NCBI RefSeq assembly: GCF_965213555.1
Contig: NZ_OZ243890.1
Span: forward strand, 3,844,001-3,908,000
DNA from: Acuticoccus sp965213555
GTDB taxonomy: Bacteria; Pseudomonadota; Alphaproteobacteria; Rhizobiales; Amorphaceae
Length of the DNA stretch: 64,000 nucleotides
Direction: 5' to 3'
A program made the position numbers and the translations under genes. Shown piece after piece: positions 33,638 through 43,326 of the stretch. The notes under the pieces are model-generated. The model ran no database searches. It saw only the letters and a list, made by a program, of their open reading frames with translations, and had not been told where the DNA came from. How positions within the stretch are numbered: the first letter of the stretch is position 1; each line of letters begins with the position of its first letter.

Positions 33638-36007
33638 ATGCGCATGGCCGAGGAGGTGATGCATCAGCCGCGCCAGGACACGCCGACGCGCGAGGGGCCG
33701 ACGCCCGCCGAAGCGGCAGACGTCCCGGCACGAGCGCGACGGCCCCGCCCGGCGACGACGCCTCGCGCCGGCGCCGAGATGAGCGGTCACGTCCGCCTCC
33801 TCGCGGCGCCGAGCTACGGCCAGCTCCTTGCCCGGGAGCCGATTCTGCGCCGCGCAATTCCCCTCCTCACGGTGATGTTCATCCTGGTGATCGCAGCCTA
33901 TCGCGTCGCGATCACGCTCGACCACCGCGAGCGCGACGTCGCACAGGCGCAGGCGCAGCTTACACTCATCGCAGCCAGCCTCGCCTCGGAGATCGCGCTC
34001 CAGGTCGCACGCGACGGGGCGCGGCCGATCGATGCCTTCGCCACGAGCCTGCCGCAGGACGTCACGGCCAACGGCCGCCTGGTCGCGCTCTTGGAGGGAG
34101 GCAGGATCACCGCCACCTCACCGTTCCGCGCCGACCTCGTCGACGGCCCCGTCCCCGTCCTCCTCGGTCGCAACCAGCCAATGACGACGTTCGGCAGACG
34201 CGCCGGCGTCCTGACCGTCGAGGGACCGATCGGCCCGCTGTACGCCACGGTCCACCACGTGGACGGTGCCGAGGCGAGCGTCGCGCTCACTCAGCCGCGC
34301 CGCCAGGTCCTGTCGGCCTGGCGCGAGGAGCTGTCCACCAACGCGGTGCTCTTCATGTGTACCGCCGGCGTCATCATCGTCGTCGTCTACGCGTTCTACG
34401 CGCAGTCGGCGCGGGCACGGTCCGCCGACCAGATCTACTCGGCCACCCGTGAGCGGATCGACACGGCGCTGACGCGGGGCCGCTGCGGCCTGTTCGACTG
34501 GGACGTCGCGCGCGGGCGCATGTTCTGGACGCAGTCGATGTTCGAGGTGCTCGGCATGACGCCGCGCGACGAGCTCATGGGCTTCCGGGAGGTGGCCGCC
34601 CTCGTCCACCCTGACGACGGCGGGCTCTACGAGATCGCCGAGCGCCAGCTGGTGTCCGGCGGCAAGGTGCTCGACCGCACCCTTCGCATGCGTCACGCCG
34701 ATGGGCGCTGGATCTGGCTGAGGATGCGCGCCGAGCTCGTCCGCGACGAGGAGTCCGGCCGCCCCCACCTCATCGGCGTTGCACTCGACACCACCGAGCA
34801 GAAGCGCCTCGCCGAGCTGTCCGCCACCGCCGACATGCGGCTGCGCGACGCCATCGAGACCGTTTCAGAGGCGTTCGTCCTGTGGGACGCCAACAACCGC
34901 CTCGTCATGTGCAACACCAAGTACCAGGAGATGCACAACCTGCCCGACGACGCCGTCGGACCCGGAACGCCCTACCACGTGGTCATCGACGCGGCGCGTC
35001 AGCCGGTGGTCTCGGCGCAGCTCCTGTCCCAGTCCAACGGGCCGGACGACGAGCGCTCCTACGAGGCCGAGCTCGCCGGCGGGCGCTGGCTGCAGATCAA
35101 CGAGCGCCGCACCAAGGACGGCGGCTTCGTCTCCGTCGGCACCGACATCACCGCCCTCAAGACCCATGAGGAGCGGCTGATGGAGTCGGAGAAGCGGCTC
35201 AAGACCAACGTCGTCGAGCTGCAGCGCGCCCGTCGCACCGCGGAGAACCAGACGCGTCAGTTGGCCGAGCTCGCCGAGAAGTACGCCGAGGAGAAGACCC
35301 GCGCCGAGGACGCCAACCGCGCCAAGTCGGAGTTCCTCGCCAACATCTCCCACGAGCTCAGGACGCCGCTCAACGCGATCATCGGCTTCTCGGAGATCAT
35401 GAAGGGGAGGATGTTCGGCAACCTCGGCTCCCAGAAGTACGAGGAGTACTGCGCAGACATCCACCACTCCGGCACTTACCTCCTCGGCGTCATCAACGAC
35501 ATCCTCGACATGAGCCGCATCGAGGCGGGTCAGGTGGACCTGTCCATGGAGACGGTCGACCTGTCGGAGCTGTTCACCGAGGCGACGCGCATCATGACGC
35601 CCATCGCAGCGGAGAAGGCGATCACCCTCGCCTCGGCGATCTCCGACGGCATGCGCATCGAGGTCGACCGTCGCGCGATGAAGCAGATCCTGCTCAACCT
35701 CATGTCCAACGCGGTGAAGTTCACCCCGAACGACGGGTGCGTCACGACCCGTGCCCGGCTCGAGCGCGAGTGGGTGGTGATCGCGGTGGAGGACAACGGG
35801 ATCGGCATTCCGAAGCGCGAGCTCGACCGGCTCGGTCAGCCCTTCGTGCAGGTGGAGAACCAGTTCACCAAGACGCACCAGGGCTCGGGGCTCGGCCTCG
35901 CCATCGCCCGCTCGCTCACCGAGCTCCATCGCGGCAAGATGGATATCCAGTCCGAGGTCGGTCAGGGCACGACGGTCACGGTGCGCCTCCCCCGCGCGTT
36001 CGGCTGA
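33638..36007 (+). CDS. membrane PAS-domain sensor histidine kinase, PleC/DivJ-like
   Basis: About 789 residues. After a cytoplasmic N-terminus a transmembrane helix (IPLLTVMFILVIAAYRVAI) leads to a periplasmic segment of ~140 residues, then a second helix (AVLFMCTAGVIIVVVYAFYA). Two PAS domains follow (around FDWDVARGRMFWTQSMFEVL and AFVLWDANNRLVMCN), a coiled coil, the phosphoacceptor box FLANISHELRTPLNAIIGFS and an ATPase with NAVKF, DNGIGI and GSGLGLAI. This layout resembles the cell-cycle kinases PleC/DivJ of alphaproteobacteria, but assignment to one is inference. No response regulator is adjacent. I start at ATG 33638; the open frame extends to TTG 33392 but codon use there is poorer. 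Confidence 0.87.
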   Translation: MRMAEEVMHQPRQDTPTREGPTPAEAADVPARARRPRPATTPRAGAEMSGHVRLLAAPSYGQLLAREPILRRAIPLLTVMFILVIAAYRVAITLDHRERDVAQAQAQLTLIAASLASEIALQVARDGARPIDAFATSLPQDVTANGRLVALLEGGRITATSPFRADLVDGPVPVLLGRNQPMTTFGRRAGVLTVEGPIGPLYATVHHVDGAEASVALTQPRRQVLSAWREELSTNAVLFMCTAGVIIVVVYAFYAQSARARSADQIYSATRERIDTALTRGRCGLFDWDVARGRMFWTQSMFEVLGMTPRDELMGFREVAALVHPDDGGLYEIAERQLVSGGKVLDRTLRMRHADGRWIWLRMRAELVRDEESGRPHLIGVALDTTEQKRLAELSATADMRLRDAIETVSEAFVLWDANNRLVMCNTKYQEMHNLPDDAVGPGTPYHVVIDAARQPVVSAQLLSQSNGPDDERSYEAELAGGRWLQINERRTKDGGFVSVGTDITALKTHEERLMESEKRLKTNVVELQRARRTAENQTRQLAELAEKYAEEKTRAEDANRAKSEFLANISHELRTPLNAIIGFSEIMKGRMFGNLGSQKYEEYCADIHHSGTYLLGVINDILDMSRIEAGQVDLSMETVDLSELFTEATRIMTPIAAEKAITLASAISDGMRIEVDRRAMKQILLNLMSNAVKFTPNDGCVTTRARLEREWVVIAVEDNGIGIPKRELDRLGQPFVQVENQFTKTHQGSGLGLAIARSLTELHRGKMDIQSEVGQGTTVTVRLPRAFG

Positions 36008-36015
36008 GCCGTCCG

Positions 36016-36657
36016 TCAGGTCGGGAGCGAGCGCTCCGCGGGTCCGAGCCGCGACCAGATGCGGTCGAGGTCAAGGGACAGCCCCGGCGGATCGAGGTCG
36101 ATCACACCGCCTGTCGCAAACCGAGGCGAGTGAAGGCTCGTCGCCTGGCCGTAGTGCGCCGCGTCCCGCTCCTCGAGACGCACGTTGACGTAGTGCTCAA
36201 GGGTCGGGATGTTGGCGTACCGGCTCTGCTTCACGCTAGCATCGATCTTGTGCCGCGTCGGCGACGTCACCTCGACGATGACGGTGGGGTCGACGACGGC
36301 AAGCTGGTTCATCGGCAGCGGGCCGCCGCAGCGCACCATGGCGTCGGGCTCGTACTGCGTGCGCTCGTCGATCGCAACCGCCATGCCGTCGGTGTGGACC
36401 GTGCACGCCAGCCCTTTACGGTCCACGTCGAGCCGCAGCATGTGGGCGACCTCGAGCTTCGCGATGGCGTGCTGGTTGCGCTCGGCGTTCATCCTGACCT
36501 TCAGGCCGTCCCAGTCGGTCACGGCATCGGCCATGATGCGGAACGCCACGCCGTCGTGCAGCTCGTAGCGATGGCCGTCGGGCTGCTGGAGGTACCAGTC
36601 CAGGAACTCCTGCTGGGTCATGCGCGCAGACAGCGGCAGCGTCGTTACGACGTTCAT
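36016..36657 (-). CDS. Uma2-family (DUF820) putative PD-(D/E)XK nuclease
   Basis: 213 residues. The Uma2 fold is recognisable from RYELHDGVAFRIMAD, YEPDAMVRCGG, and the core EVTSPTRHKIDASVKQSRYA, which contains the D...ExT...K layout of restriction-endonuclease-like domains, so the active-site residues look intact. The biological role of the family is not established; many copies in cyanobacteria are suspected mobile. It starts 12 bases before the 3' end of glnE on the same strand and ends 8 bases from the convergent sensor kinase stop. It is an unexpected guest next to glnE. Confidence 0.85.
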   Translation of the reverse strand: MNVVTTLPLSARMTQQEFLDWYLQQPDGHRYELHDGVAFRIMADAVTDWDGLKVRMNAERNQHAIAKLEVAHMLRLDVDRKGLACTVHTDGMAVAIDERTQYEPDAMVRCGGPLPMNQLAVVDPTVIVEVTSPTRHKIDASVKQSRYANIPTLEHYVNVRLEERDAAHYGQATSLHSPRFATGGVIDLDPPGLSLDLDRIWSRLGPAERSLPT

Positions 36658-36669
36658 GCCGGGACCGTA

Positions 36670-39471
36670 TCACACCGGCCCGACGGGCCCAACGAGCTGC
36701 TCGAAGAGCGTGCGGACGGTGCTCCGGCGCTCGGCGATGTCAGCCTCGAGGAAGGCAAGGTCCGGCGCCTCTCCCGCCCGGACCAGGAGCCGCTGCAGCG
36801 CCGCCGGCGCGTCGGCGACCGTCAGCGACCCCTCGGAGGCGATGGACAGGAGCTGGGCGAGCCGCTGGTAGAACGCGTACGTGCCGGTGAGCGTCTCGCA
36901 GGCGTCCGCCGGCAGCGTCCCGTGGTCGCGCGCCCGCTCCAGCATCGCCACGGTGCCGGTATCCGCGGGCGCGAAGAGGCCGCGCGAGAGCACCGCGTGC
37001 TGCGCGATGAACTCGATGTCGACCTGCCCGCCAGCCATCAGCTTCAGCCCCGCCTCCGACTGGGCCGCCATCCGCGCTCGCATCGCGGCGATCTCGCGGC
37101 CGAGCTCCTCACGCTCGCGGTCCCTCGACAGCGCCTCGTGGATCACCGCCATCGCCTGCGCCGCCAGCCGCGCGTCGCCGGCGACGATGCGCGCGCGGGT
37201 CAGCGCCATATGCTCCCACGTCCACGCGCTCTCCGCGTGGTAGCGCGCGAAGGATCGGATGTGCGTCGCAAGCGGTCCGGCGCGACCGGACGGGCGCAGC
37301 CGCAGGTCCACCTCGTAGAGCGTGCCGCGGGCGGTGGGCGCGGCCAGCGCGGCGATGAAGCGCTGGGCGAGGCGCGTGTAGTAGTGCCCCGGCGAGAGCC
37401 CCTTCGCGCCGTCCGACTCCCCCGCGTCCGCATCGCAGTCGTAGAGGAACACCACGTCGAGGTCGCTGGTCGCGGTCATCTCCTGGCCGCCGAACTTGCC
37501 GAGCGCGAGGAGCGCCACCCCGCCGCCAGCGAGCCGCCCGTGCCGCACCTCGAAGGCCTCGCGTGCCACCTCGAGCGCCCGATCGACGGCGACGTCGGCA
37601 AGATCCGTCATCGCGCGGCTCGCCTCAGGGCCCGACAGCGAGCTCGTCAGCACGCGCACGTCGATGAGCAGCGCCTGCTCCTGACCGAACGTGCGCATGA
37701 TATCCAGCTTGGCCTCATAGTCGGCCTCCCGCGCGACGAGTTCTTGGAGCTGCGTTGCCCAGACGTCGGGCTCGGCGAGCCGGCCGAAGAACTGCGGGTC
37801 GATGAGGACGTCGAGGAGGTGGGTCCTGCGCGCGAGCTCCGTCGCCAACCGCGGCGAGGTGGACACGATGAGGACGAGCGCGGCGATCAGCTCGCGGTGC
37901 CGGTCGAGCCGTGCGAGGAGCTCGACGCTGGCGGGCAGCCGAGCCAGGAAGTCGTCGAGGGCGGCGATCGTCGCTTCAGGGTCCGCGGAGGAGGCGACGG
38001 CGTGGCGCAGGTCGGGCTCGACCGCCCGCAGCAGGCGGCGCGAGCGCTCGCCCTTCAGCCCCGCGTGCCGGCCGGCGGTCCAGCCGTCCATGGCCGCCGC
38101 GAACGCCTCGGCGACCGGCGTCGGCACTGGGAAGCCGACCGCGACGGGGGCGAGCAGCGGGTTCGTCTGGCCGACCACACCGGTCAACGACGCGAAGTGG
38201 AGGTGCACACGCTCCAACGTGGCGAGCATCTCCTCTTCGAAGTCGGCGAGGCGCATCATGCGCGCGAGACGCGGAAGCCCCTCGGCCGCGGGCAGCACGT
38301 GGGTCTGCGCGTCGTCCACCATCTGCAGTCGATGCTCCACTCGGCGCAGCCGCTCGTAGGCGGCGGTGAGCTCGTCGCTCGGCTCTCGCGCGATCCAGCC
38401 TCGGGCTGCAAGCGCCTCCAGCATCTCCACCGTACGGCGCCCGCGCAGCGCGCGATCGCGCCCGCCCGCGATCCGCTGCAGGCTCTGGACGAAGAACTCG
38501 ATCTCACGGATGCCGCCGCGCCCCAGCTTGACGTTGTGGCCGGGCAACGTCAGCGCGCCGGCACCGCGCACCGCGGCGATCTGGTCGCGCATCGCCATCG
38601 TGTCGTCGATCACCGTGAAGTCGTAGGCGAGGCGCCACACGGTGGGCTCGAGCGCGCGCAGGTAGGCGTTCCCGGCGGCGCGGTCGCCAGCCACCTGACG
38701 CGCCTTGATCATCGCCTGGCGCTCCCAGGCCCGTGCGCGGTTTTGGAAGTACGCGACCGCGGCGCGGGTGGACATGGCGACGGGCGTGGCGCCGGGATCG
38801 GGCCGCAGGCGCAGGTCGACGCGGAAGACGTAGCCATCCCCGGTCCGCGCCTGCAGGACCCGCGTCATGGCCTGAATCAGGCGGACCGCCTGCTTCCCGT
38901 CGATGCCGGCAGGCTCGGCACGGTCCGGGTCGAACAGCACCACGAGGTCGACGTCGGACGAGAAGTTGAGTTCCTCGCCGCCGAGCTTGCCGAGGGCGAG
39001 CACCACGAGGCCGCTCGTCTCGGGTTCGGGCGCGACGCCCTTCACCGCCGCGGCGAGGAGCACGCTGGCGAGCGCCGTCGCGATCGCCTCGTCGGCGACG
39101 GCGCTCAGCGCCTCCGTCACGGTGGCGACGTCCGCCCCGCCGAGGAGGTCGGCGAGCGCGACCGCGAGCGCGACGCGCCCCTTCGCCCGGCGCAGCCGCG
39201 CGCCGACGTCGGACACGTCGCCGGACGGGGCGACCCTCGCCTTGGCGACAGTCGCTCCGAGCGGCTGCGCGAGGAGGCCTGCGAGGTCGTCCGCGCCGCG
39301 CAGCATGGCGTGCTTCAGGTAGGGGGAGACCGCTGCGACCGTCGAGAGGGCAGCACGGCTTCCAGCGGGAAGCTCCGCGGCTCGCGTCGCGCCGAGCGCG
39401 GCGTCGAAGTCGCGATCGCCCGGGCCATCGAGGGGCACGAAGGTCGCCCCGAGCGGTGCGTCAGCGCTCAC
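36670..39471 (-). CDS. glnE: bifunctional glutamine synthetase adenylyltransferase/deadenylase
   Basis: Adenylylates and deadenylylates glutamine synthetase in response to PII and glutamine. 933 residues, the usual length. There are two nucleotidyltransferase domains: the N-terminal deadenylase with FSSDVDLVVLFDP (near residue 175) and the C-terminal adenylylase with TATSDLDVVFLYDCD (near residue 670), with helical linkers between. The start is GTG 39471, three bases after the sensor kinase stop, so it is coupled to the regulator-kinase pair, a familiar alphaproteobacterial arrangement. Confidence 0.95.
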   Translation of the reverse strand: MSADAPLGATFVPLDGPGDRDFDAALGATRAAELPAGSRAALSTVAAVSPYLKHAMLRGADDLAGLLAQPLGATVAKARVAPSGDVSDVGARLRRAKGRVALAVALADLLGGADVATVTEALSAVADEAIATALASVLLAAAVKGVAPEPETSGLVVLALGKLGGEELNFSSDVDLVVLFDPDRAEPAGIDGKQAVRLIQAMTRVLQARTGDGYVFRVDLRLRPDPGATPVAMSTRAAVAYFQNRARAWERQAMIKARQVAGDRAAGNAYLRALEPTVWRLAYDFTVIDDTMAMRDQIAAVRGAGALTLPGHNVKLGRGGIREIEFFVQSLQRIAGGRDRALRGRRTVEMLEALAARGWIAREPSDELTAAYERLRRVEHRLQMVDDAQTHVLPAAEGLPRLARMMRLADFEEEMLATLERVHLHFASLTGVVGQTNPLLAPVAVGFPVPTPVAEAFAAAMDGWTAGRHAGLKGERSRRLLRAVEPDLRHAVASSADPEATIAALDDFLARLPASVELLARLDRHRELIAALVLIVSTSPRLATELARRTHLLDVLIDPQFFGRLAEPDVWATQLQELVAREADYEAKLDIMRTFGQEQALLIDVRVLTSSLSGPEASRAMTDLADVAVDRALEVAREAFEVRHGRLAGGGVALLALGKFGGQEMTATSDLDVVFLYDCDADAGESDGAKGLSPGHYYTRLAQRFIAALAAPTARGTLYEVDLRLRPSGRAGPLATHIRSFARYHAESAWTWEHMALTRARIVAGDARLAAQAMAVIHEALSRDREREELGREIAAMRARMAAQSEAGLKLMAGGQVDIEFIAQHAVLSRGLFAPADTGTVAMLERARDHGTLPADACETLTGTYAFYQRLAQLLSIASEGSLTVADAPAALQRLLVRAGEAPDLAFLEADIAERRSTVRTLFEQLVGPVGPV

Positions 39472-39474
39472 CGC

Positions 39475-40923
39475 TCAGCCGGCAAGTGGCAGGCGAACGC
39501 TCACCGCGAGCCCTGGACGCGCGTCCGTCAGCGTCAGCGTGCCACCGTGATGGCCGACGATCGCCTTCACCATGGACAGGCCGAGCCCTGCACCGGGCTT
39601 CGAACGCGCCGCATCCATGCGCACGAAGCGGTCGGTGAGGCGCCCCATGTCGGCCTCCGCGACCCCCTCTCCGTAATCGCGCACGGTCATCAACGCGGCG
39701 TCCCCATCTCGCCGGAGCGACAGCTCCACGACGTTTGGTGCACTGCGGCCATACTTGAGCGCGTTGTCGAGGAGGTTCGCGATCATGGTGCGCAGGAGCG
39801 TCGGCTCGCCGGGAACGATCAGGTCGCCCGCAACGTCGGCGACGAGGCGCACGCCGGCGTCCTCCGCTGCTGGGCCGTAGAACTCGCCCATGTCCGCGAC
39901 CAGCCCCGACACGTCCACCCGCTCGAGCGCCACCGCAGCCACATGGCTCTCCACACGGGCGATGGTGAGGAGCGCGTCGAAGGTGCGGATGAGTTGGTCG
40001 CACGCGTCGAGGGCCGCGGTCAGCGCGCGCTCGCGGCCAGCCTCGTCGAGGCCTGCACGCAACGTCTCGTCGAGCCGGTTCCGCACCCGCGTGAGCGGCG
40101 TCTTGAGGTCGTGGGCGATGTTCTGCGACACCTCCTGAAGCCCCACGTGGAGGCGCTCGATCTCGTCGAGCATGGTGTTGACGCCTACTGCGAGGCGGTC
40201 GAACTCATCGCCCGAGCCGTCGGTCGGCAGGCGCCGCGTGAGGTCCCCGGCCACGAGCTGGCGCGTCGACCCGCCGATGGCGTCGACCTTGCGCAGGACG
40301 ACGCGCGAGATGAACGCCCACGACGCGAGCGCGAGGACCGCGACGACCACCATCGCGCCACGGATCGAGCGGGAGATGATGGCGGAGAACTCGATCCGGT
40401 CCTCAACGTCGCGACCGACGAGGAGGCGGTAGCCCCCGCCCAGCACCGACAGCTTGGCGAGCGCCCTGTGCGTCGGCCCGTCGGACCCGTCGACCGCCGC
40501 GAGCCGGCGGTAGCGCACCGGGAAAATAGCGTCCGCACGCGCCTCGGCCGGATCGTAGATGAGCTCGGCGACGTTGCCGGCGATGGGGTTCCCGGAGAAG
40601 TCGGTGACGAGGTAGACGTTGGCGTCCGGACGCATGGAGCGACGCTCGATCGCCGCCATCACCTTGAAGAGGTTGTGCCGGCGAAACTCAGCGACGAGCT
40701 CAGCGCTCTCCCCCTCGATGGCCGCCTCGAGCTGGCGGTCGATGATGTCCTTCGTCGTGTTCGAGATGTAGGCGATGAGGCCGAGCGCCAAGGCGCCGAA
40801 CACGACGAGGTAGACGATCGTCAGCTTAAAGGCGGTGGTACGCACGAGCCTCGCGCGCCGCGGCGACGCGGGACGACGCGCGCGAAGGGCGCGTCCGGCG
40901 AGTGCGCTCTGTTGCACGGCCAC
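39475..40923 (-). CDS. two-component sensor histidine kinase with HAMP domain
   Basis: 482 residues. Two transmembrane helices (AFKLTIVYLVVFGALALGLI and GAMVVVAVLALASWAFI) flank a periplasmic sensing segment of about 140 residues. A HAMP domain, the phosphoacceptor box NIAHDLKTPLTRVRNRLDE and an ATPase domain with NLLDNALKYG, DYGEGV and GAGLGLSM follow. It starts with GTG 14 bases after the response regulator and is followed by glnE. The signal is unknown; position next to degP suggests envelope stress, by inference. Confidence 0.92.
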   Translation of the reverse strand: MAVQQSALAGRALRARRPASPRRARLVRTTAFKLTIVYLVVFGALALGLIAYISNTTKDIIDRQLEAAIEGESAELVAEFRRHNLFKVMAAIERRSMRPDANVYLVTDFSGNPIAGNVAELIYDPAEARADAIFPVRYRRLAAVDGSDGPTHRALAKLSVLGGGYRLLVGRDVEDRIEFSAIISRSIRGAMVVVAVLALASWAFISRVVLRKVDAIGGSTRQLVAGDLTRRLPTDGSGDEFDRLAVGVNTMLDEIERLHVGLQEVSQNIAHDLKTPLTRVRNRLDETLRAGLDEAGRERALTAALDACDQLIRTFDALLTIARVESHVAAVALERVDVSGLVADMGEFYGPAAEDAGVRLVADVAGDLIVPGEPTLLRTMIANLLDNALKYGRSAPNVVELSLRRDGDAALMTVRDYGEGVAEADMGRLTDRFVRMDAARSKPGAGLGLSMVKAIVGHHGGTLTLTDARPGLAVSVRLPLAG

Positions 40924-40937
40924 GTCGGTCCCTTCCG

Positions 40938-41618
40938 CTACTCCCCGTCCGCCCTGATCACATAACCCGCCCCCCGCACGGTATGCACCAATGGGCGGTC
41001 GAACATCTTGTCGATCTTACCGCGCAGGCGCGAGATATGGACGTCGATGACGTTGGTCTGTGGGTCGAAGTGGTAGTCCCAGACGTTCTCGAGCAGCATC
41101 GTGCGCGTCACCACCTGGCCGGCGTGGCGCATCAGGTACTCGAGCAGCCGGAACTCACGGGGCTGGAGCACGATTGGCTGCCCGGCGCGGCTCACGGTGT
41201 GCGACAGGCGGTCGAGCTCGAGGTCGCCGACGCGGTAGATCGCCTCGAACTCCGCGGTCTGCTTGCGCCGGGCGAGGGCCTCGACGCGGGCCAAGAGCTC
41301 GGTGAAGGCGTACGGCTTGGTGAGGTAGTCGTCACCACCGGACCGCAGCCCCTTCACCCGGTCGTCGACCTGGGAGAGGGCCGACAGGACGAGGATCGGC
41401 ACGTGACGATCCTTGGCGCGCAGCGTCTCGATGAGCGAGAGCCCGTCGCGGCGCGGCAGCATGCGATCAACGACGAGGACGTCGTACTCCGTGGCGAGCG
41501 CCATCTCGAGGCCGGTCTCACCGTCGCCTGCGACGTCGCAGGCATGACCGGCCTCGTTCAGCGCGCGCGCAAGGTAGGACGCAGCGTCCGCGTCGTCCTC
41601 CACGATCAAGACTTTCAT
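40938..41618 (-). CDS. OmpR-family response regulator
   Basis: About 226 residues. The receiver domain has KVLIVEDDAD, the phosphoacceptor Asp in VLVVDRMLPRRDG and the Lys in DDYLTKPYAF. The winged-helix DNA-binding domain has LQPREFRLLEYLMRHAGQVV, TNVIDVHISRLRGKID and VRGAGYVIR. I start at ATG 41618 (MKVLIVEDD), where the receiver fold begins. It is the partner of the adjacent kinase and lies 73 bases downstream of degP on the same strand. It probably controls the surrounding operon, as is common, but no operator was identified. Confidence 0.95.
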   Translation of the reverse strand: MKVLIVEDDADAASYLARALNEAGHACDVAGDGETGLEMALATEYDVLVVDRMLPRRDGLSLIETLRAKDRHVPILVLSALSQVDDRVKGLRSGGDDYLTKPYAFTELLARVEALARRKQTAEFEAIYRVGDLELDRLSHTVSRAGQPIVLQPREFRLLEYLMRHAGQVVTRTMLLENVWDYHFDPQTNVIDVHISRLRGKIDKMFDRPLVHTVRGAGYVIRADGE

Positions 41619-41691
41619 GGCGATGGTCCGAATGCGAACGGGGCCGGACGATGTCGCCCGGCCCCGCAGGTTGCCGACGAGGGCGGATCGC

Positions 41692-43224
41692 TCAGCCGCG
41701 CTCGCGCTCCTCGATGGGCACGGCGACGAAGCGGGCGTTCTCACCGCGCTGGAGCATCACGAGCATGTTCTCGCGGCCCTCCTCACGGGCACTCGACAGG
41801 CCCTCCTCGAGATCCTCGGTCGAGGCGACGTCGACGCCGTTGGCCTGGAGGATGACGTCACCACGCTCGACGCCCGCCTCCGCGGCAGCGCCGTCCGGGT
41901 CGATCTCGAGCACGGCGAGTCCATCGCTGTCGAGGTTCGCGCCGGACGCGGGGGCGAGACGCATGCCGAGCATCATGGAGGCGTCGTCGCGCGACGAGCG
42001 ATCCTGCGAGGACGGACCCTCGTTGCTCGCCTCCTCGCTCTCCTCGCCGAGCCGGCCGAGGGTGACGTCGATGTCCTCCTCGGCACCGTCGCGCCAGACC
42101 GACAGGGTCACCACCGAGCCAGGCTCCTCGGCGGAGATGGCGCGGGCAAGGCCGCGAGGACCGTCGACCTGCTCGCCGTCCACCGCGATGATCGCGTCGC
42201 CGGTCCTGACGCCAGCCTCGGACGCCGGGCTGCCCGCCTGCGGCTCGGTCACGAGCGCGCCGACGACGTCGTCGCGGCCGATGCTCTCGGCGATCTGCGG
42301 CGTGATCGGCTGGATCTGGACGCCGAGCCAGCCGCGCGTGACGGACCCGTCGTCACGCAGGTCCGCGATGACGTCCTCCGCGATGGAGGCCGGGATCGCA
42401 AAGCCGATGCCCACCGAGCCGCCGGACGGCGAGTAGATCGCCGTGTTGACGCCGACGACGTTGCCCTTGAGGTTGAACGTCGGTCCGCCGGAGTTGCCGC
42501 GGTTGATCGGCGCGTCGATCTGGATGAAATCGTCGTAGGGGCCGGCGCCGATCTCGCGGCCGCGCGCCGACACGATGCCGGCGGTCACCGTACCGCCGAG
42601 GCCGAAGGGGTTGCCCACCGCCATCACCCAGTCTCCGACCCGCGTCTCCTGCGTGGCGAAGCTCACGAACGGAAGATCGCGCTCCCCCTCGACCTTGACG
42701 AGCGCGAGGTCGGTCTTGTCGTCGACGCCGATCACCTCGGCGGACAGCACCTCGCCGTCCTGAAGGACGACGTTGACCTCCTCGGCGCCGTCGACCACGT
42801 GCCCGTTGGTCACAACGTAACCGTCGGCGGAGATCAAGAAGCCGGAGCCCTGGCCGGAGGAGAAGCGGCGGTTGCGGTCGCCACGGCGATCGCCGCGCTC
42901 ACCCCGGTTGCCGAAGCGCTCCTCGAACTCCTCGAAGAAGTCGAACGGCGAGCCCTCGAAGCCGCGGAACTGCGACAGGCTCGGGTTGCGCTGGCTCTTC
43001 ACCTGGATGGAGACGACCGCCGGGCTGACGCGATCGACGATGTCGGCGAAGCTCGGGGCGTTCTCCTGGACGGTCGGCGGCACCTGCTCGGACAAGTTCT
43101 GAGCCTGCGCCGGGGTGGCGCCGCCGCCGTGGAGGACCGTCGCGCCGGCTGCGCCCATCAAGAACGTCCCGGCGAGCAGCAGGGCCACCCGTCGCTTGCT
43201 CGCCTCGGCAAAGTTCAAACCCAT
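41692..43224 (-). CDS. degP: Do-family periplasmic serine protease, DegP/HtrA-like
   Basis: About 510 residues. The signal peptide ends near TPAQA. The trypsin-like domain has the catalytic His in VTNGHVVDGA, Asp in KTDLALVKVEG and Ser in APINRGNSGGPTFNLKG. Two PDZ domains follow, separated by a polar Glu/Ser-rich linker. It degrades or refolds damaged envelope proteins. The ATG at 43224 has AGGAG six bases upstream; in-frame sequence to 43266 is not signal-like. It is followed by a response regulator and kinase, which matches the degP-regulator-kinase-glnE order of relatives. Confidence 0.94.
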   Translation of the reverse strand: MGLNFAEASKRRVALLLAGTFLMGAAGATVLHGGGATPAQAQNLSEQVPPTVQENAPSFADIVDRVSPAVVSIQVKSQRNPSLSQFRGFEGSPFDFFEEFEERFGNRGERGDRRGDRNRRFSSGQGSGFLISADGYVVTNGHVVDGAEEVNVVLQDGEVLSAEVIGVDDKTDLALVKVEGERDLPFVSFATQETRVGDWVMAVGNPFGLGGTVTAGIVSARGREIGAGPYDDFIQIDAPINRGNSGGPTFNLKGNVVGVNTAIYSPSGGSVGIGFAIPASIAEDVIADLRDDGSVTRGWLGVQIQPITPQIAESIGRDDVVGALVTEPQAGSPASEAGVRTGDAIIAVDGEQVDGPRGLARAISAEEPGSVVTLSVWRDGAEEDIDVTLGRLGEESEEASNEGPSSQDRSSRDDASMMLGMRLAPASGANLDSDGLAVLEIDPDGAAAEAGVERGDVILQANGVDVASTEDLEEGLSSAREEGRENMLVMLQRGENARFVAVPIEERERG

Positions 43225-43326
43225 ACGTGACTCCTGTGGGATGGGGACCTGATGGTCGCCCGCCAAGGTAGGCGGCGGCAGGTTACACGGCGCTGTCCGC
43301 GGTGTGACATTTTGGTAAGCCTGCGA

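Noticed and set aside
36022..36035. GGAGCG-AG-CGCTCC hairpin as a bidirectional terminator
   Set aside because: It lies within the Uma2 coding end, has a two-base loop and no T-run on either side.
35737..40965. Very long plus-strand open frame of about 1740 codons
   Set aside because: It is antisense to glnE, the sensor kinase and Uma2, with Arg/His/Val-rich low-complexity translation typical of the shadow frame in GC-rich DNA.
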